From: Paracoccaceae bacterium
Lineage (GTDB): Bacteria; Pseudomonadota; Alphaproteobacteria; Rhodobacterales; Rhodobacteraceae
Direction of reading: 5' to 3'
DNA length: 37,380 bases
Assembly (NCBI GenBank): GCA_016936395.1
Contig: JAFGXY010000064.1
Span: forward strand, 1 to 37,380
Shown here: piece after piece, positions 8,238 through 16,606 of the stretch
Position numbering within the stretch: the stretch's first letter is position 1
Layout: each line of letters begins with the position of its first letter
The notes under the pieces: model-generated
Databases searched by the model: none
What the model was told of the DNA's origin: nothing
Seen by the model: only the letters and a program-made list of their open reading frames with translations
Program-made: the position numbers and the translations under genes

Positions 8238-8368
8238 GTGAAGCCTCCGAAGTTGAAAATCAGTGCCCGCGCAGAGCAAACCGTGCGGGCTGTATCGGGA
8301 ATATCGGGGCAGCAATGTCAGATTTCAAGGATTTCCGACCAAAGGCAGGCCTTTAATCCGGCGGTGGC

Positions 8369-8611
8369 TCACAGCAGGCTGCGCTGAAGCCAAGGGGCGG
8401 GCACATCCCACAGCGGACGCGCGGCCTCGGCCAGCGCATCCGCGCGGTTGATGCCGATGTCGGCAAGGGTGCGGTCATCCAGACGGGCTAGGGATTGGCG
8501 TTGGCGCTGCGCGGCAAGGGCGGCACGCACAAGCGACAACAGGCGCGGGGCGCTGCCAGCCGCCTGCACGCGCCCTGTGGCGATCGTGGCGGTGTGGAGC
8601 GAGGCAAACAT
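8369..8611 (-). CDS. DUF1127 small protein
   Basis: 80 residues. The C-terminal half has the DUF1127 (YjiS-like) signature: LARLDDRTLADIGINRADALAEAARPLWD. The N-terminal half is an Ala/Arg-rich helix. In alphaproteobacteria short DUF1127 proteins are arginine-rich and some affect RNA turnover or phosphate and carbon metabolism; no specific role can be deduced here. AAGGAAAG lies before the ATG. It is divergent from the LysR gene. Its leader contains a perfect hairpin (GGGGCG-cggt-CGCCCC, 8647-8662). Confidence 0.85.
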   Translation of the reverse strand: MFASLHTATIATGRVQAAGSAPRLLSLVRAALAAQRQRQSLARLDDRTLADIGINRADALAEAARPLWDVPAPWLQRSLL

Positions 8612-8646
8612 GGTCTTTCCTTTCGGGTGTCAGTGTCACGCATGAC

Positions 8647-8662
8647 GGGGCGCGGTCGCCCC
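8647..8662. promoter_or_regulatory. Hairpin in the DUF1127 leader
   Basis: GGGGCG-cggt-CGCCCC, 6-bp perfect stem with a 4-nt loop, 36 bp upstream of the DUF1127 start codon in the divergent DUF1127/LysR promoter region. Could be an mRNA leader structure or an operator. Confidence 0.35.
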
Positions 8663-8744
8663 TTCAAATCACTTGCTCTGTTTACCCGAATCAGCTTCAT
8701 TACAAAAGAAAATGCTTTTGAACTCTTATATCAGGAATTGTGAT

Positions 8745-9620
8745 GTGGCGCGCAATCTGGACCTGACCGCCCTGCGGTCTTTCGTGGCGGTGTCTGATGC
8801 CGGGGGCGTGACCCGCGCCTCGGGCTTCTTGAACCTGACGCAATCCGCCGTCTCGATGCAGATCAAGCGGCTGGAAGAGATGCTGGACGTGGCGCTGCTG
8901 GACCGGTCGGGCCGCAAGGTCGCGCTGACGGCCGCAGGCGAACAGCTTTTGGGTTATGCCCGCAAGATGCTGGCGCTGAATGATGAGGTGATGGACCGGC
9001 TGACCCGCGACCCGCATGAGGGCGAGGTGGTGCTGGGGGTGCCGCATGACATTGTCTATCCGGTGATCCCGCAGGTGTTGCAGCACTTTGCCCGCACCTT
9101 TCCCCGGATGAAGGTGTCGCTGATCTCGTCCTTCACCCGCGTGCTGAAAGCCCAGTTCGGTCGCGGCGAATGTGACATCATCCTGACCACCGAAGACGGG
9201 GTTGACCCGCAAGGCGTGACGCTGGCCGAGTTGCCGCTGGTCTGGGTCGGGGCGCCGGCAGGGGTGGCGTGGAAGGGGCGGCCGCTGAAGCTGGCGTATG
9301 AGCACAACTGCATTTTCCGCCAAGGGGTGCAGACGGCGCTGGATCAGGCCGGAATCCCTTGGCAGATGGCCGTCGAAAGCGACAGCACCCGCACCATCGA
9401 GGCCAGTGTCAGCGCCGATCTGGCGGTGCATACGGTGCTGGCCGGGTCAGAGCCGCCCTATGTGGAAAAGATCAACCATGGCGGCACCCTGCCCGAACTG
9501 AAGCGGATGCGGGTCAATCTTTATGTCGCCGACCCGGTCCACAGCCCGGCGGTGCTGGAACTGGCGGCGATGATCCGCCGGGCCTATGCGGCCCATAACG
9601 CGGCCGTCAAACCAGCGTGA
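8745..9620 (+). CDS. LysR-family transcriptional regulator
   Basis: 291 residues from a GTG start at 8745 (MARNLDLTALRSFVAV after initiator conversion). The frame is open upstream (ATG at 8712), but the GTG puts the helix-turn-helix at the normal distance and has AGGA 8 nt before it. The winged HTH (about residues 4-62) reads GGVTRASGFLNLTQSAVSMQIKRLEE in two pieces, with LLDRSGRKVALTAAGEQLL after it. The remainder is the periplasmic-binding-like effector domain. The gene is divergent from DUF1127, and its 3' end overlaps the convergent oxidoreductase gene by 14 bp. Its target is unknown; LysR regulators often control the divergent neighbour. Confidence 0.92.
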   Translation: MARNLDLTALRSFVAVSDAGGVTRASGFLNLTQSAVSMQIKRLEEMLDVALLDRSGRKVALTAAGEQLLGYARKMLALNDEVMDRLTRDPHEGEVVLGVPHDIVYPVIPQVLQHFARTFPRMKVSLISSFTRVLKAQFGRGECDIILTTEDGVDPQGVTLAELPLVWVGAPAGVAWKGRPLKLAYEHNCIFRQGVQTALDQAGIPWQMAVESDSTRTIEASVSADLAVHTVLAGSEPPYVEKINHGGTLPELKRMRVNLYVADPVHSPAVLELAAMIRRAYAAHNAAVKPA

Positions 9621-10569
9621 TCACCACTTTGCCGGTGGCCTTGCGGGTGCGCAGCAGGTCCAACCCTTCGGGAAAAGCCTCAAACGGCAGGTGATGCGAG
9701 ATGTGGGGGCGCAGTCCGCCCTGGCTGTACCAGCCCATCAGGGTGGCAAGGCTGTCGGCCATCAGGCGCGGCGCAAAGCTGGCGTAGCCCCCCCACCAAA
9801 AGCCGATGACCGAGATGTTCTTGACCAGCAGGATATTGGCCGCAACCTTCGGCACCTCTCCGCTGGCAAAGCCAATGCACAGAACGCGGCCATCAGGGTG
9901 GGTTGCGCGCAGGGCCGCGTCAAACGCCGGGCCACCAACCGCATCATAGACCACATCAACCCCGCCCAATGCCCGCAACTGGTCTTTCAGATCGGGGCTG
10001 TCGCTGTCGATCAGATGGTCGGCCCCAGCCGCCCGCGCCACCGCAAGCTTGTCGGCCCCGCGCGCCGAGGCGATGACTTTTGCCCCCATCCGCTTGCCCA
10101 GTTCCACCGCCGTCAGGCCCACGCCGCCTGCGGCCCCGCTGACATACAGCGTCTCGCCCGGTTGCAGGCGGGCCTTGTGCGTCAGCGCAAGGTGCGACGT
10201 GCCATAGGCGATCAGAAAGGCGCTTGCCTGATCAAAGGGCATGCCATCGGGCAACGGCACCAGACCGGCCACCGGAAAGCAGCCGTAATCAGCCAGTCCG
10301 CCATGGCCGGCGTAACAGGCCACCCGCGTGCCGGGGGCCGGGCCGGGCGTTTCAGGGCCAAGGGCGACCACCTCGCCCGCCAGTTCCAGTCCGGGGGTAA
10401 ACGGCAGCGGCGGGGTTGCCTGATAGCTGCCTTCGGCCATCAGCAGATCGGCAAAGTTCAGCGCGCAAGCGTGAATGCGCACCAGCGCCTCCCCCGGTTG
10501 CGGATCGGGCACAGGGCAGGTCTGCATCGAGGCGGGTGCGTTGAAGGCCGTGATCGTCCATTTGCGCAT
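9607..10569 (-). CDS. NADPH:quinone oxidoreductase, MDR/zeta-crystallin family
   Basis: 320 residues, start ATG at 10567-10569. The N-terminal GroES-like domain (PQPGEALVRIHACALNFADLLM in parts; PGLELAGEVVALG) is followed by a Rossmann domain with the dinucleotide motif SGAAGGVGLTAVELG and the later YDAVGG and IGFASGEVPKV. No zinc-ligand cysteines typical of alcohol dehydrogenases are seen, which supports the zinc-free quinone oxidoreductase branch. Predicted to reduce quinones or enones with NADPH in the cytoplasm. It is convergent with and overlaps the LysR gene by 14 bp. A paired direct repeat (10639-10677) lies 70-110 bp upstream and may be its operator. Confidence 0.9.
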   Translation of the reverse strand: MRKWTITAFNAPASMQTCPVPDPQPGEALVRIHACALNFADLLMAEGSYQATPPLPFTPGLELAGEVVALGPETPGPAPGTRVACYAGHGGLADYGCFPVAGLVPLPDGMPFDQASAFLIAYGTSHLALTHKARLQPGETLYVSGAAGGVGLTAVELGKRMGAKVIASARGADKLAVARAAGADHLIDSDSPDLKDQLRALGGVDVVYDAVGGPAFDAALRATHPDGRVLCIGFASGEVPKVAANILLVKNISVIGFWWGGYASFAPRLMADSLATLMGWYSQGGLRPHISHHLPFEAFPEGLDLLRTRKATGKVVITLV

Positions 10570-10638
10570 GTTAAGACCTTTTTGACGAGATCGGTGCACA
10601 GTAGGCCGCGAGAGGCTGAAGCGCCACAAGGCTGACGA

Positions 10639-10677
10639 TTGCAAAACGCGAGAAATCAAAAATCAGTTGCAAAACGC
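10639..10677. repeat. Paired direct repeat TTGCAAAACGC
   Basis: TTGCAAAACGC occurs at 10639-10649 and again at 10667-10677, exact over 11 bp with a 28-bp period (close to 2.7 helical turns). Position 70-110 bp upstream of the leftward oxidoreductase start codon suggests an operator for a dimeric regulator. Confidence 0.5.
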
Positions 10678-10839
10678 AATGCATTATGAAAAACACGCTC
10701 TACGGGAGTTGCGGGTTCACAGCTTCTCCCTTGGGTTCATGGAAAGAATTCGCTTCCGTTGTGTAATTCAACCCATCCAAAAGGATACATACCCGCACGA
10801 CCAGTCGGGATTGATCGCGAATAGCGCACAAAATTGGCT

Positions 10840-10869
10840 TTGGCGTGCTGGTTGCTTGAGGCATATTAG
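10840..10869 (+). promoter_or_regulatory. Candidate promoter of the XRE regulator
   Basis: TTGGCG at 10840-10845 and TATTAG at 10864-10869, spacer 18 bp, 24 bp before the ATG at 10894. The ribosome binding site is CGGAG at 10883-10887. Confidence 0.4.
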
Positions 10870-10893
10870 GGACATGCAGGTTCGGAGATAAAT

Positions 10894-11259
10894 ATGAAAC
10901 ACCCAGTTGACGCCCATGTGGGCAAACGGATTCGGCATCGTCGTTGGATGGTGGGCATGACCCAGCAACAACTTGCAGACAAGGTCGGGATCAAATTCCA
11001 GCAGATCCAGAAATACGAAACCGGCATGAATCGCGTCAGCGCCTCGCGTCTTTGGGACATCGCTGAAACGCTGGGCGTGCAGATCTCGTTCTTTTTCGAA
11101 GGACTGTCGTCCGAAACGGCCGCCGGTAACGTTGCTCCCGCCAGCGATTTCATGGCGGACAAGGAAGCACTGGAACTGGTGCGGTCCTATTATGCCATCC
11201 CCGAAGCACAACGCCGCCGCCTGTTCGACCTGGCCCGCGTCCTGAGCGACGCCGCCTGA
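10894..11259 (+). CDS. XRE-family helix-turn-helix regulator
   Basis: 121 residues. A Cro/C1-type HTH spans about residues 9-65: GKRIRHRRWMVGMTQQQLAD, then VGIKFQQIQKYETGMNRVS and LWDIAETLGVQISFFFEG. The C-terminal half (about 85-121) is helical, ending RRRLFDLARVLSDAA, a layout shared by a group of small alphaproteobacterial regulators conserved in Rhodobacterales. It binds DNA in the cytoplasm, but its targets cannot be read from context; hisN follows 96 bp downstream on the same strand. The start has a good ribosome binding site and a candidate promoter. Confidence 0.92.
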   Translation: MKHPVDAHVGKRIRHRRWMVGMTQQQLADKVGIKFQQIQKYETGMNRVSASRLWDIAETLGVQISFFFEGLSSETAAGNVAPASDFMADKEALELVRSYYAIPEAQRRRLFDLARVLSDAA

Positions 11260-11321
11260 TCCTTGACAAAGCTCGGCCAAGCGATTTGACCTGACCAGGG
11301 GGCGTGACGCGCGCCCTTTGC

Positions 11322-11338
11322 GGGGGCCTGATGCCCCC
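11322..11338 (+). terminator. GC hairpin between XRE gene and hisN
   Basis: GGGGGC-ctgat-GCCCCC, perfect 6-bp stem, 63 nt after the XRE stop and 17 nt before the hisN ATG. No U-tract, so it may be a leader structure of hisN rather than a terminator. Confidence 0.35.
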
Positions 11339-11355
11339 ATGGGGGCGAATGATCC

Positions 11356-12156
11356 ATGGCCGAACAAAACTCTGCACTGACCCGTGATCTGGTTGAAACC
11401 GCGCATGCCCTTGCCGATATCGCCCGCACGGCGACCTTGTTGCATTTTCGCAAGGCCGGCCTGACCGCAGACAGCAAAGAGACCGGGCGCTTTGACCCGG
11501 TCACCGTGGCCGACCGTCTGGCCGAAGACCGGATGCGCGCGGCTCTTGCCGTCCGTCGCCCCGATGACGGCATTCTGGGGGAAGAATTCGGCGCGGTTGC
11601 CGGCCCATCCGGCCTGACCTGGGTGCTGGACCCGATCGACGGCACCCGGGGCTATCTGTCGGGCACACCGACATGGGGGGTGCTGATCTCGGTCGCCGAC
11701 ACCCAAGGCCCGATCTATGGCCTGATTGATCAGCCCTACATTCGGGAGCGGTTTGAAGGCGGCTTCGGCCGCGCCCGTGTGGTGGGCCCCTCGGGCGAGG
11801 CGGCCCTTGCCTGCCGCGCGGCGCGCCCTCTGGCTGACGCGATCCTCCTGTCAACCTTTCCCGAGATCGGCACCGCCCAGGAACACGCCGCCTTTCGCCG
11901 GGTGGCCGAGCGGGTGAGACTGGTGCGCTATGGCATGGATTGTTACGGCTATGCCCTTGTGGCCGCGGGGCAAATTGATCTGGTGATCGAGGCGGGCCTG
12001 CAACCCTATGACGTGCAGGCCCCGATTGCGGTGATCGAGGCCGCAGGGGGCGTGGTGACCAACTGGCAGGGCGGCGCGTGCCACAATGGCGGGCAGGTTC
12101 TGGCGGCGGCCAACCGGGCCATCCACGCCGAGGCCCTGGCGCTGCTGAACGCCTGA
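11356..12156 (+). CDS. hisN: Histidinol-phosphatase, inositol-monophosphatase fold
   Basis: 266 residues of the Mg-dependent IMPase superfamily. Metal and phosphate motifs are intact: ILGEEFG (Glu), WVLDPIDGTRGYLSG (Asp-x-Ile-Asp-Gly-Thr) and the C-terminal YDVQAPIAVIEAAGG, where the family usually has WDxxA; here the Trp is Tyr. The combination LDPIDGTRGYLSGTPTWG and the absence of an inositol-phosphatase signature fit the HisN-type histidinol-phosphatase of histidine biosynthesis. A general 3'-nucleotidase or inositol role cannot be excluded from sequence alone. No other his genes are nearby. The 8-oxoguanine deaminase gene begins 27 bp downstream, so the two are probably co-transcribed. 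Confidence 0.85.
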   Translation: MAEQNSALTRDLVETAHALADIARTATLLHFRKAGLTADSKETGRFDPVTVADRLAEDRMRAALAVRRPDDGILGEEFGAVAGPSGLTWVLDPIDGTRGYLSGTPTWGVLISVADTQGPIYGLIDQPYIRERFEGGFGRARVVGPSGEAALACRAARPLADAILLSTFPEIGTAQEHAAFRRVAERVRLVRYGMDCYGYALVAAGQIDLVIEAGLQPYDVQAPIAVIEAAGGVVTNWQGGACHNGGQVLAAANRAIHAEALALLNA

Positions 12157-12183
12157 AGGCTCATAACGGGGGACGGCGACAGA

Positions 12184-13524
12184 ATGACCGATATCCTGAT
12201 CCGCGCGGCCGACGTGGTGGTCACCATGAACCCCAGCCGTGATGAGGTGGCCGGGGCAGACGTGTTGATCCGCGGCGGGGTGATTGCGGCTATCGGGCAC
12301 GGCTTGCAGGCACCGGGGGCCAAGGTGGTGCCGGCGCAAGGCTGCGTGGTGACACCGGGTCTGGTGAATACCCACCACCACCTCTACCAGACCCTGACGC
12401 GGGCGGTGCCGGGCGGGCAGGACGCACTGCTGTTTGGCTGGCTGAAAACCCTGTATCCGATATGGGCGCGGTTCGGGCCAGAGGAAATCTTTGTCAGCGC
12501 GCAGGTCGGCTTGGCCGAACTGGCGCTGTCGGGCTGCTCGCTGACCTCGGATCATCTGTATCTCTACCCCAATGGCGCAAGGCTGGAGGACACGATCCAC
12601 GCCGCCGCCGAAGTCGGCCTGCGGTTTCATCCGACCCGCGGCGCGATGAGCATTGGCGAAACCTTGGGCGGCTTGCCGCCCGACACTCTGGTGGAACCCG
12701 AAGCCGCGATCCTGCAAGATATGATCCGCGTGGTCGATGGCTTTCACGACCCGCGCGAGGGCGCCATGGTGCGGGTGGGGCTGGCACCCTGTTCGCCGTT
12801 TTCGGTCAGCCGTGACCTGATGCGCGAGGCAGCGCTTCTGGCGCGCGACAAGGGCGTGATGCTGCACACCCATCTGGCCGAGAATGACGAGGATATCGCC
12901 TACAGCCTGTCGCAATTCGGCTGCCGCCCCGGCCAATATGCCGAGGATCTGGGCTGGACCGGCGCCGATGTCTGGCATGCGCATTGCGTCAAACTGAACA
13001 GGCAAGAGATTGATCTGTTTGCCAGAACCGGCACGGGCGTTGCGCATTGCCCCTGTTCCAACTGCCGCCTTGGGTCGGGCATCGCCCCGGTGCGGGCGAT
13101 GCGCGATGCCGGGGTGGCCGTGGGCCTGGGTGTGGACGGGTCCGCCAGCAACGACGCAGGGTGGCTGATCGGCGAGGCGCGGCAGGCGCTGCTGTTGCAG
13201 CGGGTAGCGCGGGGGGCTGATGCCATGTCGGCGCGCGAGGCGCTGGAGATTGCCACCTTGGGCGGCGCGCAGGTTCTGGGGCGCGGCGATTGCGGTTCGT
13301 TGCAGGTGGGCAAGCGCGCCGATATCGCGATCTGGGACATGTCGGGGGTGCAGGCCGCAGGGTCATGGGATCCGGTGGCGGCCCTGATCCTGTGCGGACC
13401 GGGCCGGGTGCGCGATTTGTTCGTCGACGGGCGCAGGGTGGTTGCGGCGGGCGAAGTGGTTACGATAGATGTGGAAAACGTGGTCAGACGGCAGACCGCA
13501 TTGGCGCGCAGGCTGAGGGATTGA
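12184..13524 (+). CDS. 8-oxoguanine deaminase (amidohydrolase superfamily)
   Basis: 446 residues. Metal ligands of a cytosine-deaminase-like amidohydrolase are present: NTHHHLYQ (His64-66), a central HTHLAEND, HAHCVKL and the terminal GLGVDGSASND Asp. The sequences HLYQTLTRAVPG and CPCSNCRLGSGIAP are characteristic of the 8-oxoguanine deaminase group, which converts 8-oxoguanine to urate and ammonia. Other aminopurine or atrazine-type amidohydrolases share the fold, so substrate assignment rests on these signatures. The enzyme is cytoplasmic and probably salvages or detoxifies oxidised guanine. It lies between hisN and rraB, with 1 bp to the rraB start. Confidence 0.85.
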   Translation: MTDILIRAADVVVTMNPSRDEVAGADVLIRGGVIAAIGHGLQAPGAKVVPAQGCVVTPGLVNTHHHLYQTLTRAVPGGQDALLFGWLKTLYPIWARFGPEEIFVSAQVGLAELALSGCSLTSDHLYLYPNGARLEDTIHAAAEVGLRFHPTRGAMSIGETLGGLPPDTLVEPEAAILQDMIRVVDGFHDPREGAMVRVGLAPCSPFSVSRDLMREAALLARDKGVMLHTHLAENDEDIAYSLSQFGCRPGQYAEDLGWTGADVWHAHCVKLNRQEIDLFARTGTGVAHCPCSNCRLGSGIAPVRAMRDAGVAVGLGVDGSASNDAGWLIGEARQALLLQRVARGADAMSAREALEIATLGGAQVLGRGDCGSLQVGKRADIAIWDMSGVQAAGSWDPVAALILCGPGRVRDLFVDGRRVVAAGEVVTIDVENVVRRQTALARRLRD

Positions 13525-13525
13525 G

Positions 13526-13855
13526 ATGAGCCATGATTTCGATGCGCAAAAGCGCGAGACGTTTGACAGCTTTGACGAGATGAAAAAGGGCGGCATGACC
13601 TTGCCGCAAACCTCGATCGTCGAGTTCTACCTGCTGGCGGACAGCGACGAAGCGAATTGGTCCGCCTGCGAAAAAGCCTTGCAAGCCAAGGGTTTTTCCA
13701 CCCAGCGCGACCACGACGAAGATACCCTGATCGTCACCACCAAAACCGCGCTGCGCATCACCGCCGAGGTGATCTGGGAAGCAGAGCGCAAGGTCAGCGA
13801 AATTGGCGTGGCCTATGATTTTCTGCCCGACGGTTGGGAGTTCGGCTTCGACTGA
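13526..13855 (+). CDS. rraB: RraB-family ribonuclease E inhibitor
   Basis: 109 residues, the usual size of RraB. The family pattern is visible: SIVEFYLLADSDEANW, then AEVIWEAERKVSEIG and the ending YDFLPDGWEFGFD. RraB binds the RNase E scaffold region in E. coli and modulates degradosome composition; whether the alphaproteobacterial homologue does the same is inference. It starts one base after the deaminase stop codon, implying an operon with hisN and the deaminase. The frame uses ATG 13526. Confidence 0.85.
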   Translation: MSHDFDAQKRETFDSFDEMKKGGMTLPQTSIVEFYLLADSDEANWSACEKALQAKGFSTQRDHDEDTLIVTTKTALRITAEVIWEAERKVSEIGVAYDFLPDGWEFGFD

Positions 13856-14172
13856 GCCATCCGGCCAGACAAGGCCGATGGCCGCGCAAAAGTGCCTTAA
13901 GGGCGCCCCAAAGACCGCAAGAAGCAGGATGTCCTCAGACGGTTGCCCGACCCGAATCCAGAGGGCTGGCAACAGGGCACGCAGACCTGTTCCGGCGCAG
14001 CCCGCCAATTGGGCCCGCAGGCCAGAAAGCTTGCGCGATGCGTCAACCCTGCCGTTGCGATGCTCTCTCTACCACGAACGCTAGGCGGTTATTGCCGACA
14101 GACCTCTTCGCTGTTGCCGCGGGTCGCGCCCGGCCGCATAGTGACGAAAAGCCCTTTGCCCGGACCCCCTGA
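13856..14172. other. 317-bp gene-free stretch
   Basis: No credible gene on either strand. A minus-strand frame through 13856-14008 gives a hydrophobic peptide (ALLPALWIRVGQ, LLLAVFGAPLRHF) resembling part of a membrane protein. It has no start signal, has a stop upstream and continues only into antisense of rraB, so it may be a decayed remnant or chance. No terminator was identified after rraB. Confidence 0.4.
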
Positions 14173-15276
14173 ATGCAAGACGAACACCACCGCTGGCCCT
14201 GCGAACAGTGCGGTGCAGACCTGCGCTATTCCCCCGGCGACACCGCCCTGAAATGCGATTATTGCGGCCATGTCCAAGCCATTCCCGATGCCCTTGCCCC
14301 CCGCATCAGGGCGCTGCACGAGCTTGACCTGAACCACGCCCTGCGGGCCGATCTGGCGCCCTCCGAGATCGAGGAGGTGCGCATCACCCCCTGCCCGTCC
14401 TGTGGCGCGCAGGTCGAGTTTCACGGTGCGACCCATGCCAGCGAATGCCCGTTCTGCGCCACCCCGGTGGCCATCGGCACCGGCACCCAACGCCTGATCA
14501 AACCGCAGGCGGTGCTGCCCTTTGTGATCGACGAACGTCAGGGGCGGGCGGCGATGGTCAAATGGCTGGGCCGGTTGTGGTTTGCCCCCGGCGGATTGGT
14601 CGAATACGCCCGCAAGGGCCGGGCGCTTTCGGGGCTTTATGTGCCGTACTGGACCTTCGACGCCGTGACCCGCAGCCGCTATGCCGGCGCGCGGGGCGAG
14701 TATTACTATGAAACCCACACCGTGACCGTGCAAGTCAATGGCCGCAACGAACGCCGGCAGCAGCAAGTGCGCAAGACCCGCTGGCACCGTGCCGCGGGCT
14801 GGGTTTCGCGCAGGTTTGACGACATCCTTGTTCTGGCCAGCAACTCGCTGCCCCGGCGCTATACTGACGCCCTTGCCCCATGGGATCTGTCGGCGCTCAG
14901 ACCCTACTCGCCCGATTATCTGGCAGGCTTCACCTCGGAAGGCTACACCGTCAGCCTGTCGGATGGCCAACGGATTGCAAGGTCGATCATGGCGGCACAA
15001 ATCGCGGCAGACGTGCGCCGCGATATCGGCGGCGACGAGCAGCGCATCGAACATATCGATACCGACCATTCCGCCGAGACCTTCAAGCACATCCTGCTGC
15101 CGATCTGGATGGCCGCCTACAAGTACAACGGCCGCACCTTCCGCTTTGTGGTCAACGGCCAGACCGGCCGCGTGCAGGGGGAACGCCCCTATTCGGCCTG
15201 GAAGATCGCCCTTGCCGTGATCCTTGGCGCTGTGCTGATCGGCGGTCTTGCGTATCTGTCACAAACCACGCGCTGA
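14173..15276 (+). CDS. Zinc-ribbon protein with C-terminal membrane anchor
   Basis: 367 residues. The N-terminus has two zinc-ribbon modules: CEQCGADLRY with CDYCGHVQ (residues 10-35), and CPSCGAQVEF with CPFCATP (about 75-97). The middle (about 110-330) is a beta-rich domain containing GLYVPYWTFDA, YYYETHTVTVQVNG and LPIWMAAYKYNG. A single transmembrane helix lies near the end (WKIALAVILGAVLIGGLAYL), with a short cytoplasmic or periplasmic tail. Homologues are often loosely labelled TFIIB-type zinc-ribbon or primosomal-protein-N'-like, but no helicase motifs are present, so that label should not be taken literally. Function unknown. It is followed 66 bp later by the lytic transglycosylase gene on the same strand. 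Confidence 0.85.
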   Translation: MQDEHHRWPCEQCGADLRYSPGDTALKCDYCGHVQAIPDALAPRIRALHELDLNHALRADLAPSEIEEVRITPCPSCGAQVEFHGATHASECPFCATPVAIGTGTQRLIKPQAVLPFVIDERQGRAAMVKWLGRLWFAPGGLVEYARKGRALSGLYVPYWTFDAVTRSRYAGARGEYYYETHTVTVQVNGRNERRQQQVRKTRWHRAAGWVSRRFDDILVLASNSLPRRYTDALAPWDLSALRPYSPDYLAGFTSEGYTVSLSDGQRIARSIMAAQIAADVRRDIGGDEQRIEHIDTDHSAETFKHILLPIWMAAYKYNGRTFRFVVNGQTGRVQGERPYSAWKIALAVILGAVLIGGLAYLSQTTR

Positions 15277-15342
15277 CCATCCTTTCGGCCCGCACAACAA
15301 TCGTTTAGCATCTGGAAACAATGACGGGCAGAGGAGCACAAC

Positions 15343-16593
15343 ATGCGGGTCAACCGACGGGCATTTTCACTGGGGTTGGGCGCGCTCTGGCTGTCGGGCT
15401 GCATCGGCGGCGGTGGGGGGGCCGGCCCTGTCGTGGCGCGCGGGGCAGAACCGGGCATGTCGCCCGTCGCCAACGCGGGCTATGACGCCTGGGTTCAAGG
15501 CTTCAAATCCCGCGCCGCCGCGCGCGGCATCACCCAAGCCACCCTCGACACCGCGTTTCGCGGCGCAGGCTACCTGCCCGGCGTGATCGAGCGTGACCGC
15601 AACCAGACCGAGTTCAAGCGCAGCCTGGAAGACTACCTCGCCATCGCCGCCAGCCCCGAGCGGGTGACCAAAGGCCGCGCGGCCCTGGCCCGCCATCGCG
15701 GCACACTCACGGCCATCGAGTCGCGCTACGGGGTGGAAGCCGAGGTCGTGACCGCGGTCTGGGGTCTGGAAAGCCAGTATGGCGAGCGGCGCGGATCGGT
15801 GCCCATCGTCTCGGCGCTGTCCACCCTTGCCTATGACGGGCGGCGCGGCGAGTTCTTTGAACAGCAACTTACCGCCGCCCTGCGCATCTTGCAAAACGGC
15901 GACACCTCGCCTGCCAACATGACCGGAAGCTGGGCCGGGGCCATGGGCCACACCCAGTTCATCCCGACCAGCTATCTGGAGTTCGCGGTCGATTTCACCG
16001 GCGACGGTCGCCGCGACATCTGGTCCGAAGACCCGACCGATGCGCTCGCCTCGACAGCCGCCTACCTGTCGCGCTCGGGCTGGCGCAAGGGTCAGCCCTG
16101 GGGCATCGAAGTGCGCCTGCCCGCAGGCTTCAACACCGCCGTAACCGGACGCGGAAAGGGGCGCAGCAGCGAGGCGTGGTCCAGCCTTGGCGTCACCACC
16201 GCCGATGGCGGCCGCCTGCCCAATCACGGCGCGGGGTCGATCCTGCTGCCGCAGGGCACAAGTGGCCCGGCGTTTCTGATCTTCAGCAACTTCAACGCCA
16301 TCGCCCGCTACAACAACGCGGTCAACTATGTCATCGGGGTCGGCCACCTGTCAGACCGGCTGCGCGGCGCAGGCCCGATCCAGGGCAACTTCCCGCCCGA
16401 TGCCACCGGCATGACCATGGCCGACCGTCAGGACCTGCAACGCCGCCTGACGGCCGCAGGCTTTGACACCGACGGCAGCGACGGCGTGATCGGCGCCAAG
16501 ACCCACGCGGCGATCGAAGCCTTCCAGCGCGCCCGTGGCCTGCCCGTCACCGGCGAGCCGTCACTTGATCTCTTGAACCGCCTGCGCGGCTGA
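15343..16593 (+). CDS. MltB-family lytic murein transglycosylase with peptidoglycan-binding domain
   Basis: 416 residues. Lipoprotein signal with a twin-arginine-like start (VNRRAFSLGLGALWLSGC); the lipobox cysteine is residue 20. The catalytic domain (about 45-335) carries the MltB/SltB signature with catalytic Glu143 in AVWGLESQYG, GAMGHTQFIPTSY and the ending FNAIARYNNAVNYVI. A PG_binding_1 repeat forms the C-terminus (about 350-416; LQRRLTAAGFDTDG, then IEAFQRARGLPVTG). It cleaves the MurNAc-GlcNAc bond, making 1,6-anhydro-muropeptides, at the outer membrane or periplasm. GAGGAGC lies 6 nt before the ATG. It may partner functionally with the AmpD-like amidase at 5085. Confidence 0.93.
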   Translation: MRVNRRAFSLGLGALWLSGCIGGGGGAGPVVARGAEPGMSPVANAGYDAWVQGFKSRAAARGITQATLDTAFRGAGYLPGVIERDRNQTEFKRSLEDYLAIAASPERVTKGRAALARHRGTLTAIESRYGVEAEVVTAVWGLESQYGERRGSVPIVSALSTLAYDGRRGEFFEQQLTAALRILQNGDTSPANMTGSWAGAMGHTQFIPTSYLEFAVDFTGDGRRDIWSEDPTDALASTAAYLSRSGWRKGQPWGIEVRLPAGFNTAVTGRGKGRSSEAWSSLGVTTADGGRLPNHGAGSILLPQGTSGPAFLIFSNFNAIARYNNAVNYVIGVGHLSDRLRGAGPIQGNFPPDATGMTMADRQDLQRRLTAAGFDTDGSDGVIGAKTHAAIEAFQRARGLPVTGEPSLDLLNRLRG

Positions 16594-16606
16594 CAGCGGG
16601 CACAGA

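Larger units (their letters stand above)
10570..10893. other. Divergent intergenic region between oxidoreductase and XRE regulator genes
   Basis: 324 bp, AT-richer than average, no gene. It holds an 11-bp direct repeat near the oxidoreductase side and a candidate promoter for the XRE gene (both listed separately). Confidence 0.5.

Noticed and set aside
13856-14008. Hydrophobic minus-strand frame (ALLPALWIRVGQ, LLLAVFGAPL)
   Set aside because: No start or ribosome binding site, stop upstream, and continues only into the antisense of rraB; may be chance or remnant.
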